Positions 26,489-35,827 of a stretch of DNA of 49,718 bases are shown here, piece after piece (position 1 is the first letter of the stretch; each line of letters opens with the position of its first letter). Location of the stretch: positions 1-49,718 of the forward strand of contig CAKPCK010000012.1 in the NCBI GenBank assembly GCA_934141555.1. The letters are read 5' to 3'. The notes under the pieces are model-generated. The model was not told the DNA's origin. It saw only the letters and a program-made list of their open reading frames with translations, and made no database searches. The translations under genes and the position numbers were made by a program. This stretch comes from an uncultured Clostridia bacterium. GTDB taxonomy: Bacteria > Bacillota > Clostridia > TANB77 > CAG-508.

Positions 26489-27625
26489 CTATACAAATTC
26501 TTCCCATACTAAATTAGCTAAATCTATTCCTTTATTAGATAATCTAATATTATCATCTTGTATTATTATTAATTTTTCATCTGAAAGCTTTTTTAATTCA
26601 TTTCTATATAAATAAATTGGATTATCTCCGAACTTATTTTTAAATTCACTTATTTTTATTCCATCTATTTTACGCAACCCAAGAAGCATAAATTCTTTTT
26701 TAGAATCATCTTCTTTTTGTATTTCATGTATAATTCTATTTTTTTCAAATTCTCCTTTTTGAACATTCTTAATATATTCTTTTATATCTTCTATATTAGA
26801 ATATCTTGTTATATCTCTATAAGAATGTGCAGCTGCACCAATTCCAACATATTCCATTTGATTCCAACAATTCATGTTATGTTTTGATTCATACCCTTTT
26901 TTGGCAAAATTAGATATTTCATAATGTTTATATCCATTTAATTCTAATGTATTTTTTACATACCAATACATATTTCTTTCTAACTCATCATCTGGGAGTT
27001 TTAATTTTCCATTTTCTATTTTATTTGCAATAGGTGTACCATCTTCAACAATTAATGAATATACAGATATATGTTTTGGGGCTAATTTTAGTACATTTTC
27101 TAAACTTTCTTTTAAATCAATAATTCTTTGATTTGGAAGTCCTAGCATTAAATCAACATTTATATTTTTAAAACCAACTTTTTTGACCATTTTATATGTT
27201 TCTAAAAATTGTTTATAATTATGAATTCTTCCTATCTGTTTTAATAACTCATCATTTGTAGTTTGTAATCCTATACTTATTCTATTAATACCACAATTAA
27301 TATAATCTTGTAGTTTTTCTTGAGTTACTGTTCCAGGATTAACTTCAATTGTTATTTCAGCATCTTGTGCAACATTTTTTTCTTTTATCTTTTCTAATAT
27401 TTGCACAATAAATTTACTATCTATATATGATGGTGTTCCTCCACCAATATATATTGTTGTTATTTCTGATTTTATTTTTACATGCTCGATTTCCTTTTTT
27501 ACTGAATCTACATATTTTTCAATCAAATCATCTTTTCCACAATATGATATAAAATCACAATAATCACACTTTTTCTTACAAAATGGGATATGTACATATA
27601 TTCCTATTTTATTTTTTATTATCAT
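26489..27625 (-). CDS. hemW: HemW-like radical SAM heme chaperone
   Basis: This 378-aa radical SAM protein starts YVHIPFCKKKCDYCDF, giving the CxxxCxxC Fe-S cluster ligands with the extra Cys-Asp-Phe typical of HemW. GGGTPS, the SAM-binding strand with EVNPG, RISIGLQ and LMLGLPNQ follow. The C-terminal HemN-like domain has NCWNQMEYVGIGAAAHSY. HemW is a heme-binding relative of coproporphyrinogen dehydrogenase thought to insert heme into respiratory proteins, and the old 'HemN' label is usually wrong for this branch. Its start overlaps the end of whiA by 17 bp, so it is translationally coupled. It is the last gene of the operon. Confidence 0.92.
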   Translation of the reverse strand: MIIKNKIGIYVHIPFCKKKCDYCDFISYCGKDDLIEKYVDSVKKEIEHVKIKSEITTIYIGGGTPSYIDSKFIVQILEKIKEKNVAQDAEITIEVNPGTVTQEKLQDYINCGINRISIGLQTTNDELLKQIGRIHNYKQFLETYKMVKKVGFKNINVDLMLGLPNQRIIDLKESLENVLKLAPKHISVYSLIVEDGTPIANKIENGKLKLPDDELERNMYWYVKNTLELNGYKHYEISNFAKKGYESKHNMNCWNQMEYVGIGAAAHSYRDITRYSNIEDIKEYIKNVQKGEFEKNRIIHEIQKEDDSKKEFMLLGLRKIDGIKISEFKNKFGDNPIYLYRNELKKLSDEKLIIIQDDNIRLSNKGIDLANLVWEEFV

Positions 27626-28457
27626 CTATTTTCTTACCAATCTCCATTACTTTTTTTAATCTATAATTTACTCCAGATTTACCTATTGGTATTTTTAACA
27701 TTTTTCCAAGTTCTATCAGACTTGCACTAGGATTTTGTAATCTAAGTTCTGCTATCTCTTTTAATGGTTCTTCTAATTTTTCGAATTCACCATTTTGTTT
27801 TAATTTTCTTATTATCTCAATCTGTTCTATTGAGGCATTCATAGTTTTATTCATATTTGCAGTTTCACAATTTACTAATCTATTTACTTTATTATTCATT
27901 TCTCTTTTTACTCTAATTTCTTCAAATTTTAAAACAGATTTGTTTGCACCTAATAAAGCTAATGTTTTTGAGATTTCTTCACCATCTTTTAAATATATTG
28001 TATATTCTTTATTTTTTTCTATAACATTACTTTTTATATCAAAACTACTTAATCCTTCTACTATAATATTTGCATAATCTTTTTTTCTAACACTTATTTC
28101 TAAATGATATGTGTTTTCAGGATTATTAATAGACCCTGACCCCAAATAAGCTCCTCTTATTATATTTTTCAATTGCTCTATTGTTAAATTATCTATTTGT
28201 ATTTCCATTTTAGGACAAGTTATTACAAATAATTTACCTTGAATGTTTATATTATATGTTTCAATTCCACAATTACTCAACAATCGTGCAAATCTATTAA
28301 TATTATATTCATTTTCTGTTGAAAATTTTATTTTATTTTTTTCTTCAGATATATTACTACTCATCAAATATCCCATAAGTTCATATTTAACAGCTTCTTT
28401 ATTTGATAGTTTTTCTGATTTGCTTATCTCTTCTTTTAATTCTGTTGAAAAAGACAT
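27609..28457 (-). CDS. whiA: WhiA family DNA-binding regulator
   Basis: This 282-aa protein starts MSFSTELKEEISK and has the LAGLIDADG-like N-terminal domain (YLMSS near residue 35, with GAYLGSGSINNPENTYHLEI). The C-terminal helix-turn-helix has VNRLVNCETANMNKT, LRLQNPSASLIELGKML and KSGVNYRLKK. WhiA is near-universal in Gram-positives and affects cell division and chromosome segregation in Bacillus. The start at 28457 follows GGAGG; five codons of extension are rejected. It is slightly shorter than Bacillus WhiA. It lies in the murD-prmC-whiA-hemW unit rather than the common yvcJ-yvcK-whiA context. Confidence 0.92.
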   Translation of the reverse strand: MSFSTELKEEISKSEKLSNKEAVKYELMGYLMSSNISEEKNKIKFSTENEYNINRFARLLSNCGIETYNINIQGKLFVITCPKMEIQIDNLTIEQLKNIIRGAYLGSGSINNPENTYHLEISVRKKDYANIIVEGLSSFDIKSNVIEKNKEYTIYLKDGEEISKTLALLGANKSVLKFEEIRVKREMNNKVNRLVNCETANMNKTMNASIEQIEIIRKLKQNGEFEKLEEPLKEIAELRLQNPSASLIELGKMLKIPIGKSGVNYRLKKVMEIGKKIDDNKK

Positions 28458-28468
28458 ATTTCCTCCAA

Positions 28469-29308
28469 TCATAAAACTTGTGTTATTATTATTCTATCAT
28501 TTCCATATAAATCTTTTTTACAATATGTATTTTTATAATTTTGCTCATCTTCAATTATTTTGATTACGTCATTTTTTTGATTATATCCAATTTCAAAACA
28601 TAGAAAACTTCCTGTTTTTAAATAATTAATTGCTTGTTCTGTAATTATTCTATAAAAATCTAATCCGTCTTCTCCACCATCTAATGCAATTTTAGGTTCT
28701 TTTTGAACTTCTTCACTCAATTTCTTTATTTCATCTTTCCTTATATATGGGGGATTTGAAACTATAATATCAAATTTTTTATTATCTAATTTATCAAATA
28801 AATCTGATTTTACAAAATTTATTTTTGCTTCCAATTTTTCCGCATTTCTTTTTGCTATTTCTAATGCTTTTTCACTTATATCTACAGCTATAATATCTGC
28901 ATTTGGTATAAATTTTTTTAATGATATTGCAATTGCTCCACTTCCTGTACATAAATCTAATATTCTTGGTGAATTATATTTTTGAGCAATTTTTATAACT
29001 TCTTCAACTAATATTTCTGTATCAGGTCTTGGGATTAATACATTTTCATCAACAAAAAAGTCCATTTTCATAAATTCTTGTCTATGTGTTATATGTTGTA
29101 ATGGTACTCCTTTTGTTAATTTTTCAATATTAACAAAATATTGCCATTGTTGCTGTTTATCAATTTCTTTATTATCATAAACTATAATGTACTGCCTTGG
29201 TTTATCTAAAACATATTGTAATAATAGTCTTGCTTTTAATTTTGGGCTTTCTACATTATTTGATTTTAACATTATCATTCCTTTTGTTATTGCTTGTTTT
29301 ATTGTCAT
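28469..29308 (-). CDS. prmC: Peptide chain release factor N5-glutamine methyltransferase
   Basis: This 279-aa protein is full length, with the N-terminal helical domain, then RPDTEILVEE, the SAM-binding LDLCTGSGAIAIS and the catalytic NPPYI motif near residue 181. It methylates the Gln of the GGQ motif in release factors 1 and 2. A GGTGGGGG site precedes the ATG, 28 bp after murD. The whiA ribosome-binding site overlaps its stop region. Confidence 0.95.
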   Translation of the reverse strand: MTIKQAITKGMIMLKSNNVESPKLKARLLLQYVLDKPRQYIIVYDNKEIDKQQQWQYFVNIEKLTKGVPLQHITHRQEFMKMDFFVDENVLIPRPDTEILVEEVIKIAQKYNSPRILDLCTGSGAIAISLKKFIPNADIIAVDISEKALEIAKRNAEKLEAKINFVKSDLFDKLDNKKFDIIVSNPPYIRKDEIKKLSEEVQKEPKIALDGGEDGLDFYRIITEQAINYLKTGSFLCFEIGYNQKNDVIKIIEDEQNYKNTYCKKDLYGNDRIIITQVL

Positions 29309-29336
29309 TAATCCCCCACCTCTATTTCTTTTGTTT

Positions 29337-30737
29337 TTAAAATTTATTTACTTCTTCTCTAAATTGATCTCCTCTATCATACATATCTTTAAACATATCA
29401 AAACTTGTACTTGCTGGTGAGAATAATACTATTTGACCAGGCTTTGCAATTCTTTTTGCTAAATCTAAACTTTCTCTAAATGTTTCACACATATGTATAT
29501 CTAAAGTTTTATTTTGATTTTCTAATTCTGTTTTTACTGCTGTATATATTTTGTTTGCTGTTTGACCAATTAATATTAAACTTTTTACTTTTTCTACAAC
29601 TGGTTTTGCAATTGGTGTATAGTCTAAGTTTTTATCTGCTCCTCCTGCTATCAACACTATTTCTTTATTAAATGAATTTAATGCTGATATTCCTCTTGTT
29701 GGAGTTGTACTTGCAGAATCATTATACCATTCTACTCCATTTAGTGTTCTTACCAATTCTAATCTATGATGTACTCCTGCAAATTCTTTTATTGTATTAA
29801 CTGCTTTTTCTGTATTTACCAAATTTTTTGTTAATGCTAATGCTGTACATATATTTTCCAAATTATGAATTCCTTTTAGTTTTATTTCATCTTGTGATAC
29901 AATATGTTTTCTTATTCCATCATTACATTCTTTTACAATTCCATCTTCTACAATAAATCCATAGTCTAATTTTTGTTTACTACTAAATAAAATAACATCA
30001 CCTTTTGCATCATCTTGACATTCTCTAGTTAAATCATTATCCGCATTTATTACAAGTATTCCTGTATCTTTTTGATTTCTATATATATTCTTTTTGGCAT
30101 CTATGTATTCTTGGTAATCTTTATGTACATTTAAATGATTTGGTGTTATATTTGTTATTGCAGATATATCTGGACTAACTTTCATCCCCATTAATTGAAA
30201 ACTACTTAATTCTAATACTATTATATCTTCTGGCTTTATTTCATTTAATTTTGTAAATAATGGAATACCTATATTTCCTCCTAAATAAACTTTATATCCT
30301 GCATCTTCTAAAATTCTGGCTGTTAATGTAGTTGTTGTTGTTTTTCCATCACTTCCTGTTATTCCAATTACTTTGCAAGGTGCCATTTTTATTAATTGTT
30401 CTATTTCTGTTGTTACTATTGCTCCTCTTTGTGCTTCTTTTTCTAATTCAGGTTTTGTTGGCAAACAACTTGGTGATCTAAATATTAAGTAAAATCCATG
30501 TAAATTGTCTAAGTTTCTTTTTCCAAAATAATACTTAAAATTATATTTTTTTAATTTTTCTAAAATATCTTTTGAAATCTTTTCTTCTTCTCTGTCATCA
30601 AATACTGATACATCTGCTTTTTTTTCATGCAAATAATCTATTAACGGAATATTACTTACTCCAACTCCAATTACTGCTATTTTCTTGTTTTCTATATCTT
30701 TTTCAAATTGTTCTAATTTTTTATTTTTAAATTCCAT
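29337..30737 (-). CDS. murD: UDP-N-acetylmuramoylalanine-D-glutamate ligase
   Basis: This 466-aa Mur ligase has an N-terminal Rossmann-like domain (VIGVGVSNIPLIDYL), the ATP-binding loop GITGSDGKTTTTT, NITPNHLNVHKDYQEY and HHRLELVRTLNGVEWYNDSASTTP. It ends with the C-terminal domain (LIAGGADKNLDY). These are MurD rather than MurC/E/F signatures. It adds D-glutamate to UDP-MurNAc-L-Ala in the cytoplasm. It is the first gene of the four-gene unit, and an AAAGGATGAG site precedes the ATG. Confidence 0.95.
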   Translation of the reverse strand: MEFKNKKLEQFEKDIENKKIAVIGVGVSNIPLIDYLHEKKADVSVFDDREEEKISKDILEKLKKYNFKYYFGKRNLDNLHGFYLIFRSPSCLPTKPELEKEAQRGAIVTTEIEQLIKMAPCKVIGITGSDGKTTTTTLTARILEDAGYKVYLGGNIGIPLFTKLNEIKPEDIIVLELSSFQLMGMKVSPDISAITNITPNHLNVHKDYQEYIDAKKNIYRNQKDTGILVINADNDLTRECQDDAKGDVILFSSKQKLDYGFIVEDGIVKECNDGIRKHIVSQDEIKLKGIHNLENICTALALTKNLVNTEKAVNTIKEFAGVHHRLELVRTLNGVEWYNDSASTTPTRGISALNSFNKEIVLIAGGADKNLDYTPIAKPVVEKVKSLILIGQTANKIYTAVKTELENQNKTLDIHMCETFRESLDLAKRIAKPGQIVLFSPASTSFDMFKDMYDRGDQFREEVNKF

Positions 30738-30863
30738 TTTTATCTCATCCTTTCAAAGGTGCAAATTAATATTTCTTTTTACTGAAATATATTCATTCTA
30801 TTGTATTCATTTTTTCGATTTTCGTCCTTATTATATATCTTTTTTTTGTTTTTTACAATATAC

Positions 30864-30893
30864 TTGCATATTTCTTGCGACTATGGGTACAAT
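30864..30893 (+). promoter_or_regulatory. Promoter of the small Asn-rich peptide gene
   Basis: TTGCAT (30864-30869), an 18-bp spacer and TACAAT (30888-30893) fit SigA. The same stretch can be read as GCATA-N18-CAATATT, a partial match to a forespore SigG-type promoter, so the timing of expression is open. Confidence 0.5.
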
Positions 30894-30926
30894 ATTTTTG
30901 TAAATTTGAAATTGGAGGTGTTATTT

Positions 30927-31004
30927 ATGTCAGAAAAGAATAATAACCAAAATAGAAATAATAATAGCAACAAAAATAATAATCAAAAAAATAACAATAA
31001 ATAG
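30927..31004 (+). CDS. 25-residue Asn/Lys-rich peptide
   Basis: This tiny gene has an excellent GGAGGTG site six bases before the ATG, its own promoter 34 bp upstream and a strong terminator 30 bp downstream, which argues that it is real. The product starts M-S-E-K and then consists almost only of Asn, with Lys, Gln, Arg and one Ser. It has no hydrophobic residue after the Met, so it should be disordered and cationic. I recognise no family. A spore-associated small protein is one possibility because short Asn-rich peptides occur in clostridial spores, but nothing here proves it. It stands alone on the plus strand between two minus-strand operons. Longer upstream frames would cross the promoter. 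Confidence 0.65.
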   Translation: MSEKNNNQNRNNNSNKNNNQKNNNK

Positions 31005-31032
31005 TTTTGTAAAATAAATTTTACTATTAAAT

Positions 31033-31070
31033 AAAAAAGCTGAGATATAAAATATATCTTAGCTTTTTTA
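31033..31070. terminator. Bidirectional terminator between the small peptide gene and clpX
   Basis: A long near-perfect stem, AAAAAGCTGAGATATA with TATATCTTAGCTTTTT, has T-runs on both strands and serves the convergent genes. Confidence 0.85.
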
Positions 31071-31076
31071 CATATT

Positions 31077-32393
31077 TTATGCAGTTTCTTTTACTTCTGC
31101 TTGAACTCTTTGTTTCTTTTTAGATTCTTTATTTGGATTTTCTATAATTTTAGGTTTTGCATTATTTTGAATTGTATCTTTTGTTATAATACATTTTTCA
31201 ATTTTTTCATTTGATGGAATATCATACATTATATCTGTCATAACATTTTCTATTATTGAACGTAATCCTCTTGCACCTGTTTTTCTTTCAATTGCTTTAT
31301 CAACAATTGCTTCAAGTGCATCTGGTTCAAATTCTAGCTCTACACCATCAATTTCTAATAATTTTTTATATTGTTTTACTAATGCATTTTTTGGTTCTGT
31401 TGTTATTTTTATTAATGCTTTTCTGTCTAATTCTTTTAATGTAGCTATAATTGGTAAACGACCTATAAATTCTGGAATCATTCCAAATTTTAATAAATCT
31501 TGTGGAAGTATTTGTTCAAATACTTCGTATTTATCCATATCTTTACTACTTTGAATTTCAGCACCAAAACCTATTGATTTTTTTCCAATTCTATCTTTTA
31601 TAATATTTTCTAATCCTTCAAATGCTCCTCCACAAATAAATAATATGTTTGATGTATCTATTTGTATCATTTCTTGTTGAGGATGTTTTCTTCCACCTTG
31701 TGGTGGAACTGATGCTATTGTTCCTTCTACTATTTTTAATAATGCTTGTTGAACACCTTCACCACTTACATCTCTTGTTATTGATGGATTTTCAGATTTT
31801 CTTGTTATTTTATCTATTTCATCAATATATATAATTCCTTTTTCTGCTTTTTCTATGTCTCCATCAGCAGCTTGAATTAGTTTTAAAAGAATATTTTCTA
31901 CATCTTCCCCTACATATCCAGCTTCTGTAAGTGTTGTTGCATCTGCTATTGCAAATGGTACATTTAATATTTTTGCAAGTGTACTTGCTAATAATGTTTT
32001 TCCACATCCTGTTGGTCCTACTAATAAAATATTGCTTTTTTGAATTTCCACATCATCATCACTTATTTCTTGTTTTTCTTCAATATTTTCTTCATAAGCA
32101 ACTCTTTTATAATGATTATATACTGCTACTGCAAGAACTTTTTTAGCTTCTTCTTGACCTATTACATATTCATCAAGAATTTCTTTTATTTCTTTTGGAC
32201 TTGGAATCTCATCTAATTCTGCTAAAGTATATGTGTCTTCATCAGAATATTCAGCATCAATTATTTCATTACATAGCCCTACACATTCATTACAAATATA
32301 TACACCAGGACCAGCAATTATTTTTCTAACATTATCTTGTGTTTTGCCACAAAATGAACATTTTACACTTTTTGGTATATCATTTTTTGCCAT
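31077..32393 (-). CDS. clpX: ATP-dependent Clp protease ATP-binding subunit ClpX
   Basis: This 438-aa protein is full length. It has the N-terminal zinc-binding domain (CSFCGK...CNEC, four Cys), Walker A GPTGCGKT, Walker B IIYIDEIDK, sensor residues, the pore loop GYVGED and the ClpP-contacting IGFGA region. It unfolds tagged substrates and feeds them to ClpP. It lies 17 bp downstream of clpP with an AAAGGAG site, in the order tig-clpP-clpX. Confidence 0.97.
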   Translation of the reverse strand: MAKNDIPKSVKCSFCGKTQDNVRKIIAGPGVYICNECVGLCNEIIDAEYSDEDTYTLAELDEIPSPKEIKEILDEYVIGQEEAKKVLAVAVYNHYKRVAYEENIEEKQEISDDDVEIQKSNILLVGPTGCGKTLLASTLAKILNVPFAIADATTLTEAGYVGEDVENILLKLIQAADGDIEKAEKGIIYIDEIDKITRKSENPSITRDVSGEGVQQALLKIVEGTIASVPPQGGRKHPQQEMIQIDTSNILFICGGAFEGLENIIKDRIGKKSIGFGAEIQSSKDMDKYEVFEQILPQDLLKFGMIPEFIGRLPIIATLKELDRKALIKITTEPKNALVKQYKKLLEIDGVELEFEPDALEAIVDKAIERKTGARGLRSIIENVMTDIMYDIPSNEKIEKCIITKDTIQNNAKPKIIENPNKESKKKQRVQAEVKETA

Positions 32394-32410
32394 TTTAATC
32401 TCCTTTTTTC

Positions 32411-33016
32411 TTAAGCTCTTTTTGTCATAATTCCATCTATCAAACCATATTCTAGAGCTTCTTCTGCTGTCATATAATTATCTCTTTCTGTATCTTTTTC
32501 TATAACATCTAGTGGTTTTCCTGTTCTTTCACTTAAGAATTTATTTAATTTTTCTCTTGTACGAACTAAATGGTCTGCATGAATTTTAATTTCTGTTGCT
32601 TGACCTTGTAGTCCTCCACCACCAATTAATGGTTGGTGTATCATAATTTCTGAGTTTGGCATTGCAAATCTTTTTCCTTTTTCACCAGCTGTTAATAATA
32701 CTGCTCCCATACTTGCTGCAAGTCCTACACATACTGTTTCAACTGGACATTTTATATAATTCATTGTATCTACAATTGCCATTCCATCTGTTATTGATCC
32801 TCCAGGTGAATTTATATAAAAATATATTTCTTTATCTGGATCTTCTGATTCCAAGAACAACATTTGTGCAACTATTAAACTTGATGTTGTTGGATTTACA
32901 TCTTCTCCTAAGTATATTATTCTGTCTTTTAATAATCTTGAAAATATGTCATATGAACGTTCACCTTTACTTGTTTGTTCAACAACATATGGTACTAAAC
33001 TTGATTTTTCTAACAT
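32411..33016 (-). CDS. clpP: ATP-dependent Clp protease proteolytic subunit
   Basis: This 201-aa serine peptidase has its triad at S102 (GLAASMGA), H127 (MIHQP) and D179 (ERDNYM), plus the INSPGG oxyanion loop. It begins with the usual LVPYVVEQTSKGERSYDI. It is the barrel-forming protease partner of ClpX. A GGGAGG site precedes the ATG. A hairpin separates it from tig upstream. Confidence 0.97.
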   Translation of the reverse strand: MLEKSSLVPYVVEQTSKGERSYDIFSRLLKDRIIYLGEDVNPTTSSLIVAQMLFLESEDPDKEIYFYINSPGGSITDGMAIVDTMNYIKCPVETVCVGLAASMGAVLLTAGEKGKRFAMPNSEIMIHQPLIGGGGLQGQATEIKIHADHLVRTREKLNKFLSERTGKPLDVIEKDTERDNYMTAEEALEYGLIDGIMTKRA

Positions 33017-33089
33017 AATTTATCCTCCCTACCCTTGTAATTTTATCACAAGTATATAAATATTTGCTCTAATATAGTCTATTAGAGTA

Positions 33090-33150
33090 GAAAAAGTTAG
33101 GTAAAACTTCTCTATTTTTAATAAAAGACTTTCCCCCTAACTTCTTTTTA
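33090..33150 (-). terminator. Hairpin after trigger factor
   Basis: AAGTTAGG (33094-33101) pairs with CCTAACTT (33136-33143), and on the minus strand T5 follows. It may reduce read-through from tig into clpP or end tig transcripts. Confidence 0.6.
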
Positions 33151-33152
33151 CT

Positions 33153-34436
33153 TTATTTTATTTTTGCATTTTTTACTATGAAATCAATTGCTTTTTCTGA
33201 TTCGATTCCTTCTTTGATATAATCTTTTAAGTTTTCGTTATCACTAATTTCTTCAACTTTCTTTCCATAGTTTTTAGCCATTTCTTCTAATTTGGCATTT
33301 ATTTCTTCGTCTGTTGCTTCGATTTTTTCTGCTTTTCTAACTGCTTCTAAAGTAAGTCTTGATTTTATTGCTTCAATTGCTTGTGGTTCATATTCTTTTC
33401 TTACTTCTTCTTCAGTTTTTCCTATCATTTTTAGGTATTGTTCTAATTTTAAACCTTGGTATGAAAGTCTTTGATTTATATCTTGAATCATATGATCAAC
33501 TTCCATATCTACCATTCCTGATGGAATTTCTACTTTTGATTTATCACATACAGCTTTTATTGCTGCTTCTTCTGTTTCATATTTTGCTTTTTGTGCATTG
33601 TCTTTTTCAAGTCTTTCTTTGATACTTGCTTCTAATTCTTTTAATGTATCAAATTCGCTTACATCTTTAGCAAATTCATCATCTAAGTTTGGTAATTCTT
33701 TTCTTTTTATTTCATGTAATTTTACTTTAAATGTTGCTTCTTTTCCAGCTAAATCTTTAGAGAAATATTCTTTTGGGAATGTTACTTTTATTTCTTTTTC
33801 TTCATCAATTTTCATTCCAACTAATTGATCTTCAAATCCTGGTATAAAAGCTCCGCTTCCTATTTCTAATTCATGTCCTTCTGCTTTTCCGCCTTCAAAT
33901 GCAACACCATCAGCAAAACCTTCAAAGTCAATTGTTGCTGTATCTCCATCTTCTAATGCTCTGTCATCAACTGTTACTAATCTTGAGTTTTTATCTTGCA
34001 TTTGTTTTATTTCATTTTGAACATCTTCGTCTTTTACTGGATATTCTATTTTCTTTATTTCTATTCCTTTATATTTTCCTAATTCTACTTCTGGTTTTAC
34101 TTGTACTACTGCTGTAAATATTACATCTTTTCCTTTTTCCATTTGAACTATATCAACTGTTGGTCTGCTTACTACATCTATTTTGTTTGCTTCAATTGCT
34201 TCATCATAGGCTTCTGTTGCAACTTCATTAAATGCATCTTCATAAAAAATTTCTGCTCCGTAATATTTTTCTACTATATTCATTGGAGCTTTTCCTTTTC
34301 TAAAACCTGGTATATTAATATATTTAGCATTTTGGAAATATACTTTTTTCATTGCGTTTTCAAATTTTTCTGCTTCTACTGTAATTTCTAATTTTACTTC
34401 ATTTGCATTTTCTGTTTTCTCAACTTTACAATTCAT
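33153..34436 (-). CDS. tig: Trigger factor
   Basis: This 427-aa ribosome-associated chaperone and peptidyl-prolyl isomerase has the ribosome-docking GFRKGKAP motif near residue 44. The FKBP-type domain lies at about 155-245 (GDTATIDFEGFADG, then FKVKLHEIK). A long helical C-terminal cradle follows. It binds nascent chains at the tunnel exit. It stands upstream of clpP-clpX, the common bacterial order. Confidence 0.96.
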   Translation of the reverse strand: MNCKVEKTENANEVKLEITVEAEKFENAMKKVYFQNAKYINIPGFRKGKAPMNIVEKYYGAEIFYEDAFNEVATEAYDEAIEANKIDVVSRPTVDIVQMEKGKDVIFTAVVQVKPEVELGKYKGIEIKKIEYPVKDEDVQNEIKQMQDKNSRLVTVDDRALEDGDTATIDFEGFADGVAFEGGKAEGHELEIGSGAFIPGFEDQLVGMKIDEEKEIKVTFPKEYFSKDLAGKEATFKVKLHEIKRKELPNLDDEFAKDVSEFDTLKELEASIKERLEKDNAQKAKYETEEAAIKAVCDKSKVEIPSGMVDMEVDHMIQDINQRLSYQGLKLEQYLKMIGKTEEEVRKEYEPQAIEAIKSRLTLEAVRKAEKIEATDEEINAKLEEMAKNYGKKVEEISDNENLKDYIKEGIESEKAIDFIVKNAKIK

Positions 34437-34478
34437 TTTTAATCTTCCTTTCTCGTATTGGCTTTACTTAGCTTTTAC

Positions 34479-34506
34479 ATTATATCATATATTTTCCAAT
34501 TTGCAA
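34479..34506 (-). promoter_or_regulatory. Promoter of tig
   Basis: On the minus strand, TTGCAA (34501-34506), a 16-bp spacer and TGA-TATAAT (-10 at 34479-34484, extended -10). Confidence 0.7.
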
Positions 34507-34569
34507 GCAGTTTTACAAAGATTTTCTTAATATTTTGCGATTTTTACGGTTATATTTATATGTTATTTT

Positions 34570-34920
34570 TCAAATTATTTGTTTAATATGATTAATCTTA
34601 CATTTTCCATTTATCATATATACTTCTATAACATCAAATCTTATAATGAACTTCGAAAAATTATTTTCTCTTAAAAATATAGCAGCACTTCTTCTCATAT
34701 GAAGTTTTTTTGTCTTATTTACTGCCTCACTAGGTTTTCCATACTTTTCATTAGTTCTTGTTTTTACTTCAACAAATACAATATATTTCTCTTTATTTGC
34801 TATAATATCAATTTCACCATTTCTTGTATAATAATTATTTTCTATAATTTTATATCCATTATTTTTTAAATATTTTTGTGCTATTTTTTCACCTATTATT
34901 CCAAATTTTCTTTTATTCAT
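34570..34920 (-). CDS. yraN: YraN family (UPF0102) nuclease-like protein
   Basis: This 116-aa protein has GEKIAQKYLKNNGYKIIENN, NGEIDIIA and VFVEVKTRT. The E-x-D and E-V-K residues are those of a Holliday-junction-resolvase-like PD-(D/E)xK fold. The biochemical function is unproven. I use the second Met (34920), which has AAGGAG five bases upstream. It overlaps the dprA stop region, so it is coupled to dprA in a comM-dprA-yraN unit. Confidence 0.9.
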   Translation of the reverse strand: MNKRKFGIIGEKIAQKYLKNNGYKIIENNYYTRNGEIDIIANKEKYIVFVEVKTRTNEKYGKPSEAVNKTKKLHMRRSAAIFLRENNFSKFIIRFDVIEVYMINGKCKINHIKQII

Positions 34921-35803
34921 AATCTCCTTCATTTTTTATTCTATACACTTGCCCAGGCAATTCTTCTATTAGATTTTCCAATTCTAATAACATTATTTTA
35001 TAACTAATATCTTGTACAGTCATTTTTGTTTTTCTTACAATTTGATTAATACTTACTGGTTCATTTTTTATACATTTATATACTTTTTCTAATTCTTTTG
35101 GCACTTGTTTTTTACTCTCTTTTAATAATTTTTTCTTAAACTTCATTTGTGGATATTCTATCAGTATATCTTCAATTCTTGTTACCATCTTGCTTCCACT
35201 TTTTATTAATTCATTAGTTCCAAAACCTTTTTTATTTTCTAGACTACTTGGAATACAAAATACTGGCTTATTAAGATTTCTAGTATATCTAGCAGTAACA
35301 CTTGTTCCGCTTCTATAACCAGCTTCAATTACTAATGTTCCAATTCCTAAACCAGCTACAATTCTATTTCTTTCCAAGAATTTTTTTGATTCTGCTTTAA
35401 CATCTTTTTCATATTCTGTTATTATAAGCCCTTTATTTTCTAATATTTCATCAATCAATTTTTTATTTTGTTTTGGATATATATTATCAAATCCACATGG
35501 CAAAACGGCAATTGTTTTCCCTGAATATTTTATACATGTTCTGTGTGCTATAGCATCTATTCCAATTGCTAGTCCACTTATAATTGAAAATTCATATTCG
35601 ACTAGTTTTTTAGTAAAAGTTTTGCACATTTTTTCACCATATTGTGTATTAGTTCTTGAACCCACAATTGCAATTCCAATACTATTTAATAATTCTATAT
35701 TTCCTTTAACATACAATCTAGATGGTGGATTTTTTATTTCTTTTAATCTGTTTGGGTATATTTTATCTGCATATTCAATTATTTTTTCATCATATTTCTT
35801 CAT
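34913..35803 (-). CDS. dprA: DNA-processing protein DprA/Smf
   Basis: This 296-aa protein has a Rossmann-like DprA domain with the VGSRTNTQYG, SGLAIGIDAIAH, AVLPCGFDNIYP and EAGYRSGTSVTARY motifs that bind single-stranded DNA. A short C-terminal winged-helix-like domain follows (about 235-290). It loads RecA on incoming DNA during transformation. It is encoded 24 bp after comM, which supports a DNA-uptake or recombination unit, though no pilus or ComE genes are visible. Confidence 0.94.
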   Translation of the reverse strand: MKKYDEKIIEYADKIYPNRLKEIKNPPSRLYVKGNIELLNSIGIAIVGSRTNTQYGEKMCKTFTKKLVEYEFSIISGLAIGIDAIAHRTCIKYSGKTIAVLPCGFDNIYPKQNKKLIDEILENKGLIITEYEKDVKAESKKFLERNRIVAGLGIGTLVIEAGYRSGTSVTARYTRNLNKPVFCIPSSLENKKGFGTNELIKSGSKMVTRIEDILIEYPQMKFKKKLLKESKKQVPKELEKVYKCIKNEPVSINQIVRKTKMTVQDISYKIMLLELENLIEELPGQVYRIKNEGDYE

Positions 35804-35827
35804 ATTAGTTACATTCCTTTCGCAAAA

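Noticed and set aside
30801..30926. Longer version of the small Asn-rich peptide beginning at 30801
   Set aside because: The extension crosses the promoter and the ribosome-binding site of the ATG at 30927 and encodes an unrelated Phe-rich stretch.
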